From the NCBI RefSeq assembly GCF_004005565.1, contig NZ_SADD01000017.1, forward strand, positions 1 through 64,000: DNA of 64,000 nucleotides. The letters run 5' to 3'. Source of the DNA: Lujinxingia sediminis (lineage in GTDB: Bacteria > Myxococcota_A > Bradymonadia > Bradymonadales > Bradymonadaceae). Each line of letters opens with the position of its first letter. The stretch's first letter is position 1. A program made the position numbers and the translations under genes. Below the pieces are notes generated by a model that was given only the letters and a program-made list of their open reading frames with translations, was not told where the DNA came from and made no database searches. Of this stretch, positions 8,417-15,977 are shown piece by piece.

Positions 8417-10609
8417 ATGCCCACCGACACCTCTCGCGTCGCTTTTCTCTCGTTGATCCTGGCCGGCGTGCTCGCGTTGAGCGTGGAGGCCCTGGCGCTC
8501 ACGCTGAGCGAGCCGACCGTTGCGCTATGGATGCTGCCGACGCACGTCGGCGTGGGCGGCCCCCTCGTCCTTCTGGGAGCCGCCATGGGCGTGGTGGTCG
8601 CGCGGAGCTGGGCCGGGCTCTGGAAGGAGCGCGCGCCCGCGCCGCTGACGATGGTGGCAGGGCTCGTAAGCGCGCCGGCGCTCCTGGGCGCCTGGATCGC
8701 CGTGGCGACCCTGGTCACGCTGAAGCTCGACGGACGCATCGCCACCCCCTGGATGGGCGCGCTTCTCGGCGCGCTGCTCTCGGCGGTCGCCGCGGGCGCG
8801 ATCCTGGCGATGAGCTCGCCACTGGTCCTGCTCGTGCGTCGTCTGCTCGCCAGGGTGACGAAGCACCCGGTGGGTCGCTTTATCCTGCGCGCGGCTCTCT
8901 GGGTGCCGGCGTTGCTGGCCGGCGGGGCGCTCGTCGCCCTGATCATGCCGCTGGTCGGTCCGGGCGCGCTCAAGGTGCTTCCCTGGAGCTATGTGGCGAC
9001 CGGATGCGCGGGGCTGGCCGTCCTGCCCCTCTCGTGGAAGCTCCTTAGCGCACGGCCGGCACTCAAAACCCCGCTGATGCGCGCGCTCCCCACCTCGCTC
9101 GTGCTGCTGAGCGTTTTCGCGCTGATGATGCCCCGGGCCATAGAGCGCGCGCGCAGCTCCTTTAGCGACAAGCCAGCGGTCGCCAGCCACCTCTACAGCG
9201 CTCTGGCCGGCCCTCTGGACTTCGACGAGGACGGCGCGCTTTCGCTCTACGCCGGCGGCGACTGCGCCCCCTTTGACGCCTCGCGTGGTCCCCATCAGGT
9301 CGAGACGCCCAACGACGGCGTCGACCAGAACTGCTCCGGCGCAGACCTCGCCTTTGATGTGGCCGACTTCAGCCCGGGCCCCAGACGCGTCGAGCCCCCC
9401 GAGGGCATCCATCGCCGCCCGAACATGATCCTCGTGACCACCGACGCCCTCTCCTTTCCCCATACCAGCGCCGGCGGCTACGAACGTGACACCACCCCAC
9501 ACCTGGCCGCCTGGGCTGAGCGTGCCACGGTCTACGAGACCGCCTTCTCCATCGCCACCTCCACGCGCCTGGCCATGCCCGGGCTGATCGCCAGCAAAAT
9601 GAACAGCCAGATGCGCATGCTCGATCGCCGGGGGCACCCCTACCCCTACCCCTCCGACGAAGTCACCCTGGGCACCATGCTGCGCGACGCGGGCTACCGC
9701 ACCGTCCATATCCCCGGGGAGCGCTACTTTACGCGCTGGCGCACCCACGCCCTGGGCTTTGAGGAGTTTGATACCCGGGCCTACAAAAGCACCGACGAAA
9801 ACGGCCATAACTCCCCGGCGCTCACCGAGCGCGCCATCGAAATCATCGAGGAGCACGACGACGATCGCCCCCTGGCCATCTGGGTCCATTATTTCGATCA
9901 CCACGGCCCCTACACCATCCCCGAAGGCGCCAAAACCTTTGGTAAGGGCAAGAGCAGCATGGAGCGCTTCGAGAGCGAGCTCTGGTTCGCCGACCAGAGC
10001 TGGGGACGTCTCTTCGAGGCGGTCGAGGCCCGTTGGGAGCCCGAGGAGTACGTGATGCTCTTCACCGCCGACCATGGCGAAGCCTTCGACGCCAACCATC
10101 AGCGCCACCACCACGGCTACAACATCTTCACTCGCCCGCTGCACGTCCCCCTGATCATCCAGGCCCCCTTCGGCCGCGGCCAACGCATCGAGGGGCTCGC
10201 CGGCCACATCGACGTGCTCCCCACCCTGGCCAACCTCCTGGATCTGGAGCCCCGCGAAGACTGGCTCGGCGAGTCGTTGGTGCCCTCCCTGGTCGCCGGA
10301 ACGCCGCCGCAGAAAGACGTCATACACTCGCTCTTCTACATCCCCGAGGCGGCCAAACGCGGCGAGGAGACCTTTGAGATGATCGGCACCCGCACCGATG
10401 ATTTTTATTATTTTGATGACCGCAAAAACGGTGTCCGACGCCTGATCCGCTGGCGCGACGACCCCCTCGACGCGCACGACGTCTCGAAGGAGGATCCGGA
10501 GCGCGCCGAGATTTTCCGCTACATCACCGGCCAGCGCCTTCAATGGCTGCGCGAGCGCGAAGAGGCGCTCACACCTTTTGCAAAGGACGCCGAAAAGGCG
10601 AACGAGTAG
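8417..10609 (+). CDS. Membrane sulfatase/alkaline-phosphatase-superfamily protein with MopE-like motif
   Basis: A 730-residue integral membrane protein. About five or more hydrophobic helices fill residues 5-255. Residues about 268-310 (LDFDEDGALSLYAGGDC ... DGVDQNCSG) match the DxDxDG/GGDC/DGxDxNC metal-binding motif of the MopE type. A sulfatase fold follows from about residue 333: metal Asp in ILVTTDAL, then TADHGEAF, the HHHGYN loop and HIDVLPTLANLL. The sulfatase CxPxR/SxPxR signature is absent; TSTRLAMPG stands in its place, so the enzyme may be a phosphotransferase or phosphatase acting on envelope lipids or glycans. An alternative ATG lies at 8351; neither start has a clear ribosome-binding site. 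Confidence 0.8.
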   Translation: MPTDTSRVAFLSLILAGVLALSVEALALTLSEPTVALWMLPTHVGVGGPLVLLGAAMGVVVARSWAGLWKERAPAPLTMVAGLVSAPALLGAWIAVATLVTLKLDGRIATPWMGALLGALLSAVAAGAILAMSSPLVLLVRRLLARVTKHPVGRFILRAALWVPALLAGGALVALIMPLVGPGALKVLPWSYVATGCAGLAVLPLSWKLLSARPALKTPLMRALPTSLVLLSVFALMMPRAIERARSSFSDKPAVASHLYSALAGPLDFDEDGALSLYAGGDCAPFDASRGPHQVETPNDGVDQNCSGADLAFDVADFSPGPRRVEPPEGIHRRPNMILVTTDALSFPHTSAGGYERDTTPHLAAWAERATVYETAFSIATSTRLAMPGLIASKMNSQMRMLDRRGHPYPYPSDEVTLGTMLRDAGYRTVHIPGERYFTRWRTHALGFEEFDTRAYKSTDENGHNSPALTERAIEIIEEHDDDRPLAIWVHYFDHHGPYTIPEGAKTFGKGKSSMERFESELWFADQSWGRLFEAVEARWEPEEYVMLFTADHGEAFDANHQRHHHGYNIFTRPLHVPLIIQAPFGRGQRIEGLAGHIDVLPTLANLLDLEPREDWLGESLVPSLVAGTPPQKDVIHSLFYIPEAAKRGEETFEMIGTRTDDFYYFDDRKNGVRRLIRWRDDPLDAHDVSKEDPERAEIFRYITGQRLQWLREREEALTPFAKDAEKANE

Positions 10610-10617
10610 CCGGGCTT

Positions 10618-10641
10618 GGGCTCGGGCTCGGGCTCGGGCTC
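10618..10641 (+). repeat. Hexanucleotide repeat (GGGCTC)4
   Basis: Four perfect GGGCTC units directly after the sulfatase-like stop codon. The same hexamer encodes the Glu-Pro linkers of the proteins at 5638-7176 and 41259-42167, but here it is non-coding. Slippage or a decayed linker would both explain it. Confidence 0.8.
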
Positions 10642-10790
10642 GAACGCGCTCTCGAACGCGCCCTCGAAAGGCGTGAGCCGCCGGGGGGTGCACTCAAATC
10701 GACCCTCATCGCAAACCCCGGCGTCCCACAACCACCTAACCACACAACCACACAACCACAACGCGAACCCCATAACCCGAGGGCATCCAG

Positions 10791-10830
10791 GACGACGCCG
10801 TCAGCGTCGTCCTGGGGCGCTCGGCACACC
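10791..10830 (+). repeat. 40-bp direct repeat, copy 1
   Basis: Identical over 40 bases to 10901-10940. Each copy contains the inverted repeat GACGACGC-cgtca-GCGTCGTC. This copy is intergenic; copy 2 encodes the last residues of the neighbouring glycosyltransferase, so this looks like a partial duplication of that gene's 3' end. The rest of 10610-10885 holds CCACACAA-type simple sequence and no gene. Confidence 0.85.
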
Positions 10831-10885
10831 CGAGCGCATCCAGGGCGGCGCCTGACAAGAAGGCAGGGATGAAGCTGTAGCAGCG

Positions 10886-13237
10886 CTACCGCGAATCCCT
10901 GACGACGCCGTCAGCGTCGTCCTGGGGCGCTCGGCACACCACGCCGAGGGCGTCTACCAGCGCCCCCGTGCGCGCCACCATCCCGACCGCCTGCGCTCCG
11001 TCCGGGCATCGCGCCTCCACCAGCTCGCCACCTTCTCCGACCCGCGGAGCCTGCCGCCGGGTGCCACCGGCCTCGCACACCACGCCTACGCTTCGCAGCC
11101 AGCGATCCACGCCAGCGTGCACCCCAACCAGACGCTCACCGGGCTCGCAGGCAAGAGGCTTCCAGGCGCCGCCCTCACCACCGAAGGTCGGCCCCTGCAC
11201 GCGGCCCGGCCCCGGCTGACCCTCTCGCGCGCATCGCGGCCGAATCGCGGCGACCGACGCGCCGTCCTCCGAGAGGCGCACCTGGTATCCGCCCAGAGCC
11301 TGGCCCTGCGGGCACTGCCAGCGCGCCGGATCTCCACCCCGGCCCCCGGCCAGCGCCTCAAAGAGCGCGGGCTCCCCACAGAAATCCTGCGCGGCCCGCC
11401 AGGGATCCGGGTCGATCTTCAACCGATGCAGACGCGCGGCGGCCGCGATGTTGCTGAAGAAGCGCTCCATGCTCAGCTCTCCCCGCACCGCCTCCTCCAG
11501 CTCAGCGAGCTCTCCGCAGTTCAGGGCGCGGCGGGCGGCCGCCACGCTGGCGTCCTCCCCCGGGGTCGGGGCCGAAAAACGGGCCACATACCAGCTGTTG
11601 GAGAGCATCTTCTCGTGCCCCGGACGACCACGCTTCGTCAGCTTGAGGCGCGCCGAAATCGGGTTCGCCAGGCCCACCCGATCGACCACATACACATCTC
11701 GTCCCAGCCAGAGACTGGTCATCCCGATGCTGATGCGCATCTGCGCCATCTTGAACCCCCGGGCCGCCAGATCCTCACGCAGCGTATAGGCCGGAGCGTA
11801 GGGCCACAGCTCCCCGTGCTTTTTCTGGACGTACACAAAGGGCGTGCACCCTGCAGGGGCTCCGTCCTCATGCCACTGACCCGAGGGGCAGCGCCGCTCG
11901 GCAAAGCTCAGGGCCTGTTTGGACTCCTTGATAAAGTACATCGCCTCGTACTCTTCCAGGAGCACCGGGTTCTCGTGTTTGGCCAGGCGCGCATACCAGC
12001 CCCGCTCATCGCCGATGCCATGCACATTCTCGACCGCGACGCGCAACGAGGTGCCGCAGTAAGCCGCCCACCCGGCCACCAGCACCACTCCCACCGCGCC
12101 CACCCACACGCCAGCCCCCGAACTCCGGCCCGAAGCGGGTAGCCTCGCCCCGCGCAGCGGTACCGCCGCCACCGGCAGCAAGAGCCCGAAGAGCGCCGGC
12201 AAAAAGAGCCGCCCGTGCATAAAGCCCCCGCCTACCTTGATGACGTAGACGCAATGAAAGAGCCCCACGAAGGTCGGGATGACGATCGCCATCAAGCGCA
12301 GAACCTCACGCTCTTGAGCGGTGGTGACGACCCGTCGCATCCAGAATCCCAGCGCGACCAGAAGGGGCAGAGCCAGCATATAAAGGCCGAAAAAGTTCTC
12401 GGCGTAGTGCATGCCCTGCTCCCAACGCGAGCCAAAGGCCGATTTGGCGATCGCCGTATTGGGCACAATCGCCGCAAAATACCCCATGCGAAAGATCTGG
12501 TAGGCCACGGGAATCGCCCCCATCGCCGCTCCCATCTTCACCACGAGGAGCGCCGATGCCTTGACGCTCGGCCAGCCCCGGGCGCGCAATGTGGCGCCGA
12601 TCACCGGCAGCATCATCCCCAGGCTAAAGAGCGCGAGCTCCGGCCGCACCAGGGGCCCCAGGCCCAGCAGCGCCATCGTCCCATAGGGCACCCGGGCCGG
12701 GCGCTCCCGGGGGTGATCCACCACCCGGGCCACCCGATAAAAAGCGAACCCCAGCCACCCGATCGCCAGCCCCGTCTCCAGCCCGGACGTCCCAAAATCC
12801 CAGGCCGGGGGCAGCACCGCATAAATCAACGCCCCCAACGGCAAGGGCGCCGCGCGCCAGATGCCCCCGAGGCCCTCCCGGGCACGTCCGGCCAGCACCA
12901 GGGCTCCCCACTGGGCAAAGCCCAGACCCACCACCGAGAGCGCCCCCCCCGCGACCATCGCCGCGATCTCCAGGCGCACGCCCAGCCCCCCGAGCACCGC
13001 CACAATCCCCACCCACAGCGTGCTGGTATAGGCCTCAATGCGCTCGCCGGCGTTGAACACCGGCCCGGCGCCGGCCAGCAGGTTCTCGATCACGCGCAGG
13101 TTGATAAACCCGTCGTCGCTCGTCCAGCGCCGCTGCCAGATCATCACGCCCAACACCACCAGCGGGGCAGCCATCGCCACGAGCCAGGGCAGACTTCTTC
13201 GCCAATTCCCTTCGAGCGCTTCCGGACTATCGTTCAC
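10886..13237 (-). CDS. GT-C-type membrane glycosyltransferase (AftB-like) with cysteine-motif tail
   Basis: A 783-residue protein. After a short cytoplasmic N-terminus comes a first membrane helix and the periplasmic loop RRWTSDDGFINLRVIENLLAGAGPVFNAGERIEAYTSTLW, whose DD and GERIEAYTSTLW pattern is typical of polyprenyl-phosphate-sugar-dependent GT-C transferases such as mycobacterial AftB-like arabinofuranosyltransferases. About ten further hydrophobic segments reach residue 400. The soluble C-terminal half ends in two or three copies of a Cys/Gly motif (C-x2-G-x-x-L-x-G-x-H-x-G-x-x-x-D-x-L-x-x-V-x-C), probably disulphide-bonded and extracytoplasmic. It likely transfers a sugar to an envelope glycan (inference). 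The start is GTG at 13237. Confidence 0.7.
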   Translation of the reverse strand: MNDSPEALEGNWRRSLPWLVAMAAPLVVLGVMIWQRRWTSDDGFINLRVIENLLAGAGPVFNAGERIEAYTSTLWVGIVAVLGGLGVRLEIAAMVAGGALSVVGLGFAQWGALVLAGRAREGLGGIWRAAPLPLGALIYAVLPPAWDFGTSGLETGLAIGWLGFAFYRVARVVDHPRERPARVPYGTMALLGLGPLVRPELALFSLGMMLPVIGATLRARGWPSVKASALLVVKMGAAMGAIPVAYQIFRMGYFAAIVPNTAIAKSAFGSRWEQGMHYAENFFGLYMLALPLLVALGFWMRRVVTTAQEREVLRLMAIVIPTFVGLFHCVYVIKVGGGFMHGRLFLPALFGLLLPVAAVPLRGARLPASGRSSGAGVWVGAVGVVLVAGWAAYCGTSLRVAVENVHGIGDERGWYARLAKHENPVLLEEYEAMYFIKESKQALSFAERRCPSGQWHEDGAPAGCTPFVYVQKKHGELWPYAPAYTLREDLAARGFKMAQMRISIGMTSLWLGRDVYVVDRVGLANPISARLKLTKRGRPGHEKMLSNSWYVARFSAPTPGEDASVAAARRALNCGELAELEEAVRGELSMERFFSNIAAAARLHRLKIDPDPWRAAQDFCGEPALFEALAGGRGGDPARWQCPQGQALGGYQVRLSEDGASVAAIRPRCAREGQPGPGRVQGPTFGGEGGAWKPLACEPGERLVGVHAGVDRWLRSVGVVCEAGGTRRQAPRVGEGGELVEARCPDGAQAVGMVARTGALVDALGVVCRAPQDDADGVVRDSR
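10901..10940 (+). repeat. 40-bp direct repeat, copy 2
   Basis: Second copy of the element at 10791-10830, here overlapping the 3' end of the glycosyltransferase gene and encoding its final CRAPQDDADG residues. The internal 8-bp inverted repeat could act as a transcript-end hairpin. Confidence 0.85.
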
Positions 13238-13312
13238 TTCAACATCTCACGTTACGTCATTTCCATGGAGTGTTGGACGCCGCGGCCCGGGGGGGCCGCT
13301 TCATCCCCTGAC

Positions 13313-13834
13313 TTAGTCGCCCTCCGACTCCCGCGCCTCGCCATCCTCTGGCGCCGGGGCCGTCGTGAGCTCCAGGTCTTCTTCGTCGAAGGGCGGGGCC
13401 CCGTAAAGTTGTTCGTCCACCACCTTCCGCGGGGCATCCCACACGTCGTCCTCTTCGGGAGTCGGGTCCGTGGACTCGCCCTCCGAGGCATCATCGCCCG
13501 AGGGGGCTGCGTTGTTCGGCGAGTTTGCCGACGCCGGCGAGGCGTCTAAGGGCTCCTGGACCTGCATCTGCGCAGGCGCTTCGTCCGGCTCTGTCGTGGG
13601 GCCCTCGCCATGCTCACAGGCCGTCAACAGGGTCAAGCCTATCGCCGAGGCCGCGGCCAGCCCGGCGGCCCTCCCCCTGGCGAGCTCTCCCACGCGCGCG
13701 CGAGCCTGACGCGCCTGCGCCGGATCAAATTCGACCCCGCAAAAGGGGCAGCCCCCCCGCGGGATGTCCTCAAAAACCCGCACATGGGCCTGACATCCGG
13801 GGCAAGGTACGAGCAAGGTTTTCTGGTCTGTCAT
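13313..13834 (-). CDS. Zinc-ribbon lipoprotein-like protein with WDAP-x8-YGAP motif (paralogue A)
   Basis: A 173-residue protein with an unusual order of parts: an N-terminal zinc ribbon (Cys11, 14, 29, 32), a hydrophobic segment at about 57-72 ending in a lipobox-like LLTAC (Cys73), then an acidic Pro/Ser-rich tail with WDAP (132-135) and YGAP (144-147) exactly eight residues apart. The product at 15399-15788 has the same layout with the cysteines at the same positions. The gene sits 250 bases downstream of the radical SAM gene on the same strand. I infer that the tail may be the maturase substrate. The ATG at 13834 has GGAG at six bases; a second ATG lies immediately upstream at 13837. Confidence 0.72.
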   Translation of the reverse strand: MTDQKTLLVPCPGCQAHVRVFEDIPRGGCPFCGVEFDPAQARQARARVGELARGRAAGLAAASAIGLTLLTACEHGEGPTTEPDEAPAQMQVQEPLDASPASANSPNNAAPSGDDASEGESTDPTPEEDDVWDAPRKVVDEQLYGAPPFDEEDLELTTAPAPEDGEARESEGD

Positions 13835-14086
13835 CATGTGCTCCACAGGACGTTCGGCTCTCGGGTCGCCGGGCGCTTCGCATGTTTTTCGAAAGCAAGC
13901 CTGCCCCCCGGGGGGAAGGGCGGCCATCGCTGGGAATGCCCCGACCCTAAACGCAGGTCGAAGCCCGGTGCAAGGCAGGGCACCACGGGCTTTGCCAACA
14001 AAGAGCAGAACGCGGGAGCCCACCGGCTTTTGCCCCCGCTCTATAATGCTGTGAGCAGCAGCCGACTGCGGGCTCGCCGGCCCGAC

Positions 14087-15409
14087 TCAGCTCCTTTTTA
14101 AGGCCTGGCGAATATGCTCCAGACTCCAGATGCTCGGCGCGTCACCGCTCAGCGAGGCGACCTCCTCCTGGCTGCGTCCCAGAATGGTGCGCAGCTCCAG
14201 CGGGGCGCGCTCCTCCATCGCCTCGACCACGATCTCGAAGCGACCGGTATCAAAGGGTTTTCCGCTGGCGCCCTCCACCTTCACAACGCGCTCACGCTGG
14301 CCCCGGCGCTCAAAATCCATCGCGCGGTGGATGCAGTAGGGGTTGTTGCCGGTCTTGCCCAGAAGGCTGTGCGAGGTCCAGGAGCAGCCCGCTTTGCATT
14401 CGGCGGCGTAGTAACAGGTGCGGCAGTAGCCCCAGAGGTCTTCGACGGTGCGCTCCCGCAGGTACTTAAGCTCCGGGGTGGTGGCGACCGTCTCGGCGAT
14501 GCTCAAGTCGCGTACGTTGGCGCCGGTATAATGCTGGGTGGGCAGCGAGGGGCAGCCCTTGATCTTGCCGTCGGCCTCCAACCCAATCGACCACTTGCCC
14601 GCCGAGCACCCGCTCCAATGCACGCCCTCCTCGCCGCGAAAGCGCAGCATCTGCTCGTAGGGCCCGAAGTACCCGATGTTGTTCCCCGGGTAGAGCCCGA
14701 TGCCCCTGGGCGCAAGTTTGGTGGCCTTGAGGTAGGCCAGGAGGGGAAAGACTTCGAGCAGGTCATAGGGCTGCAAGAGGAGCTCGGGGCGGTCAGCGGC
14801 GCGCCCCATCGGCACGGTCAGCTGCAGCTGCCAGGCGTTGATGCCCAGCTCCACCAGCACATCGACCAGGGCCGGGAGCTCCGGCAACGAGAGGCGGTTG
14901 ATCTGGGTGTTGACCCCGAGGCGAATGGGCGAGTCGGCGATACGGCGCGCCGAGGCCAGCGCGCTCTCAAAGGCGCCCTTGCGACCGCGCAGGGCGTCGT
15001 GGGTCTGCTGCAGCCCGTCGAGCGACACCGAGATGATCCGGATGCCCGACTCCACGGCCTGCTCCACCCGCTTTGCGCTCAAATCACGCCCGCCGGTGGT
15101 CATGCTGCAGACCATCCCCTGACGCGTGATCTCGGCGGCGATCTGGGGCCAGTCCTCCCGCAGATAGGCCTCGCCGCCGATCAGCGTCACCTCGCGAATG
15201 CCGAGTTTTGCGAGCTGGTCGACGACCTCCAGGCACTCTTTGGTGCTGAGCTCATCAGGGCGCGCTTTGCCGGCGCGCGAGCCGCAGTGGCGGCACCCCA
15301 GGTCGCAGGCCAGGGTGATTTCCCAGACGCAATACAGCGGCGTGCCGCGCTCCAGATCTTCCGGCCGTACCGCCCGCACCGGGCGTCTTGCCTTCGGCTC
15401 AGTCGGCAT
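14087..15409 (-). CDS. Radical SAM/SPASM protein (putative peptide maturase)
   Basis: A 440-residue enzyme with the radical SAM cluster motif CDLGCRHC (Cys35, 39, 42), IGGEAYLR, and a full seven-cysteine SPASM domain (Cys268, 286, 329, 332, 338, 342, 359 with C-x2-C-x5-C-x3-C spacing) that should hold two auxiliary Fe-S clusters. SPASM enzymes of this kind typically modify ribosomal peptides or proteins by C-C, C-O or C-S crosslinking or epimerisation. The start ATG (15409) overlaps the last 11 bases of the upstream zinc-ribbon gene in another frame, so the two are probably translationally coupled. Paralogue A follows downstream. The reaction catalysed is not known; an ATG at 15427 is a weaker alternative start. 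Confidence 0.88.
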   Translation of the reverse strand: MPTEPKARRPVRAVRPEDLERGTPLYCVWEITLACDLGCRHCGSRAGKARPDELSTKECLEVVDQLAKLGIREVTLIGGEAYLREDWPQIAAEITRQGMVCSMTTGGRDLSAKRVEQAVESGIRIISVSLDGLQQTHDALRGRKGAFESALASARRIADSPIRLGVNTQINRLSLPELPALVDVLVELGINAWQLQLTVPMGRAADRPELLLQPYDLLEVFPLLAYLKATKLAPRGIGLYPGNNIGYFGPYEQMLRFRGEEGVHWSGCSAGKWSIGLEADGKIKGCPSLPTQHYTGANVRDLSIAETVATTPELKYLRERTVEDLWGYCRTCYYAAECKAGCSWTSHSLLGKTGNNPYCIHRAMDFERRGQRERVVKVEGASGKPFDTGRFEIVVEAMEERAPLELRTILGRSQEEVASLSGDAPSIWSLEHIRQALKRS

Positions 15410-15788
15410 CGGCGCTCTCGTCGGCATCCTGATCAAAATCGGCGTCGACATCAGCCGGGGCACCATACACATCCTGCATGATGCTATCGTCTGGCGCGTC
15501 CCAGGTGTCGCCAGCGTCACCAGCGTCTTCTTGTTCCACGTCCGGCGAAGGATCATCGATGTCCTCGCCGCCACAGGCCCCGAACAGAGTGAGGCTAAGC
15601 GCAGAGGCCGCAGCAATCCCGGTAGAACGTTGCGCCAAACGTGCAACTGTGCCGCGCGACTGACGCGACGCCTGCGGCCCAAACTTGGTCGCACAAAAAG
15701 GACACTCGGCCTCGGGCGCGTCGCGCTCCACGCGCACGTGGGACATGCACGAGGGGCAGGTGGCCAGAAGGGTGAGTTTTTCGCTCAT
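15399..15788 (-). CDS. Zinc-ribbon lipoprotein-like protein with WDAP-x8-YGAP motif (paralogue B)
   Basis: A 129-residue paralogue of the 13313-13834 product. It has a zinc ribbon with Cys11, 14, 29, 32 (CPSC ... CPFC), a hydrophobic segment at about 56-71 ending in LFGAC (Cys72), and a very acidic tail with WDAP (96-99) and YGAP (108-111), again eight residues apart. It ends in a run of Asp and Ala. Its stop overlaps the start of the radical SAM gene, a strong sign of joint function. A lipobox this far from the N-terminus is unusual, so it may be a membrane anchor with a cytoplasmic zinc ribbon. The 189-base region upstream of its start (15789-15977) has no gene and presumably carries the promoter. 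Confidence 0.75.
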   Translation of the reverse strand: MSEKLTLLATCPSCMSHVRVERDAPEAECPFCATKFGPQASRQSRGTVARLAQRSTGIAAASALSLTLFGACGGEDIDDPSPDVEQEDAGDAGDTWDAPDDSIMQDVYGAPADVDADFDQDADESADAD

Positions 15789-15977
15789 GGTGGTGCTCCT
15801 CCAAAAAGAATTCAGTGAACATCAAAGATTCAAACCCTCGGTCCCCACGACCGACGCGGTGCGTGACTCCACCCGCTCGGAGTCACCTGTGCGTTGCGAT
15901 GGGAGGACCCTAGAAAGGGGTGGAGAGCAAACGCAAATGTTCTGTTTGCGGGGCAACACCGGGTGGCGATTGAGGCT

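Noticed and set aside
8417-10609. Classical arylsulfatase
   Set aside because: The formylglycine signature CxPxR or SxPxR is absent at the expected place.
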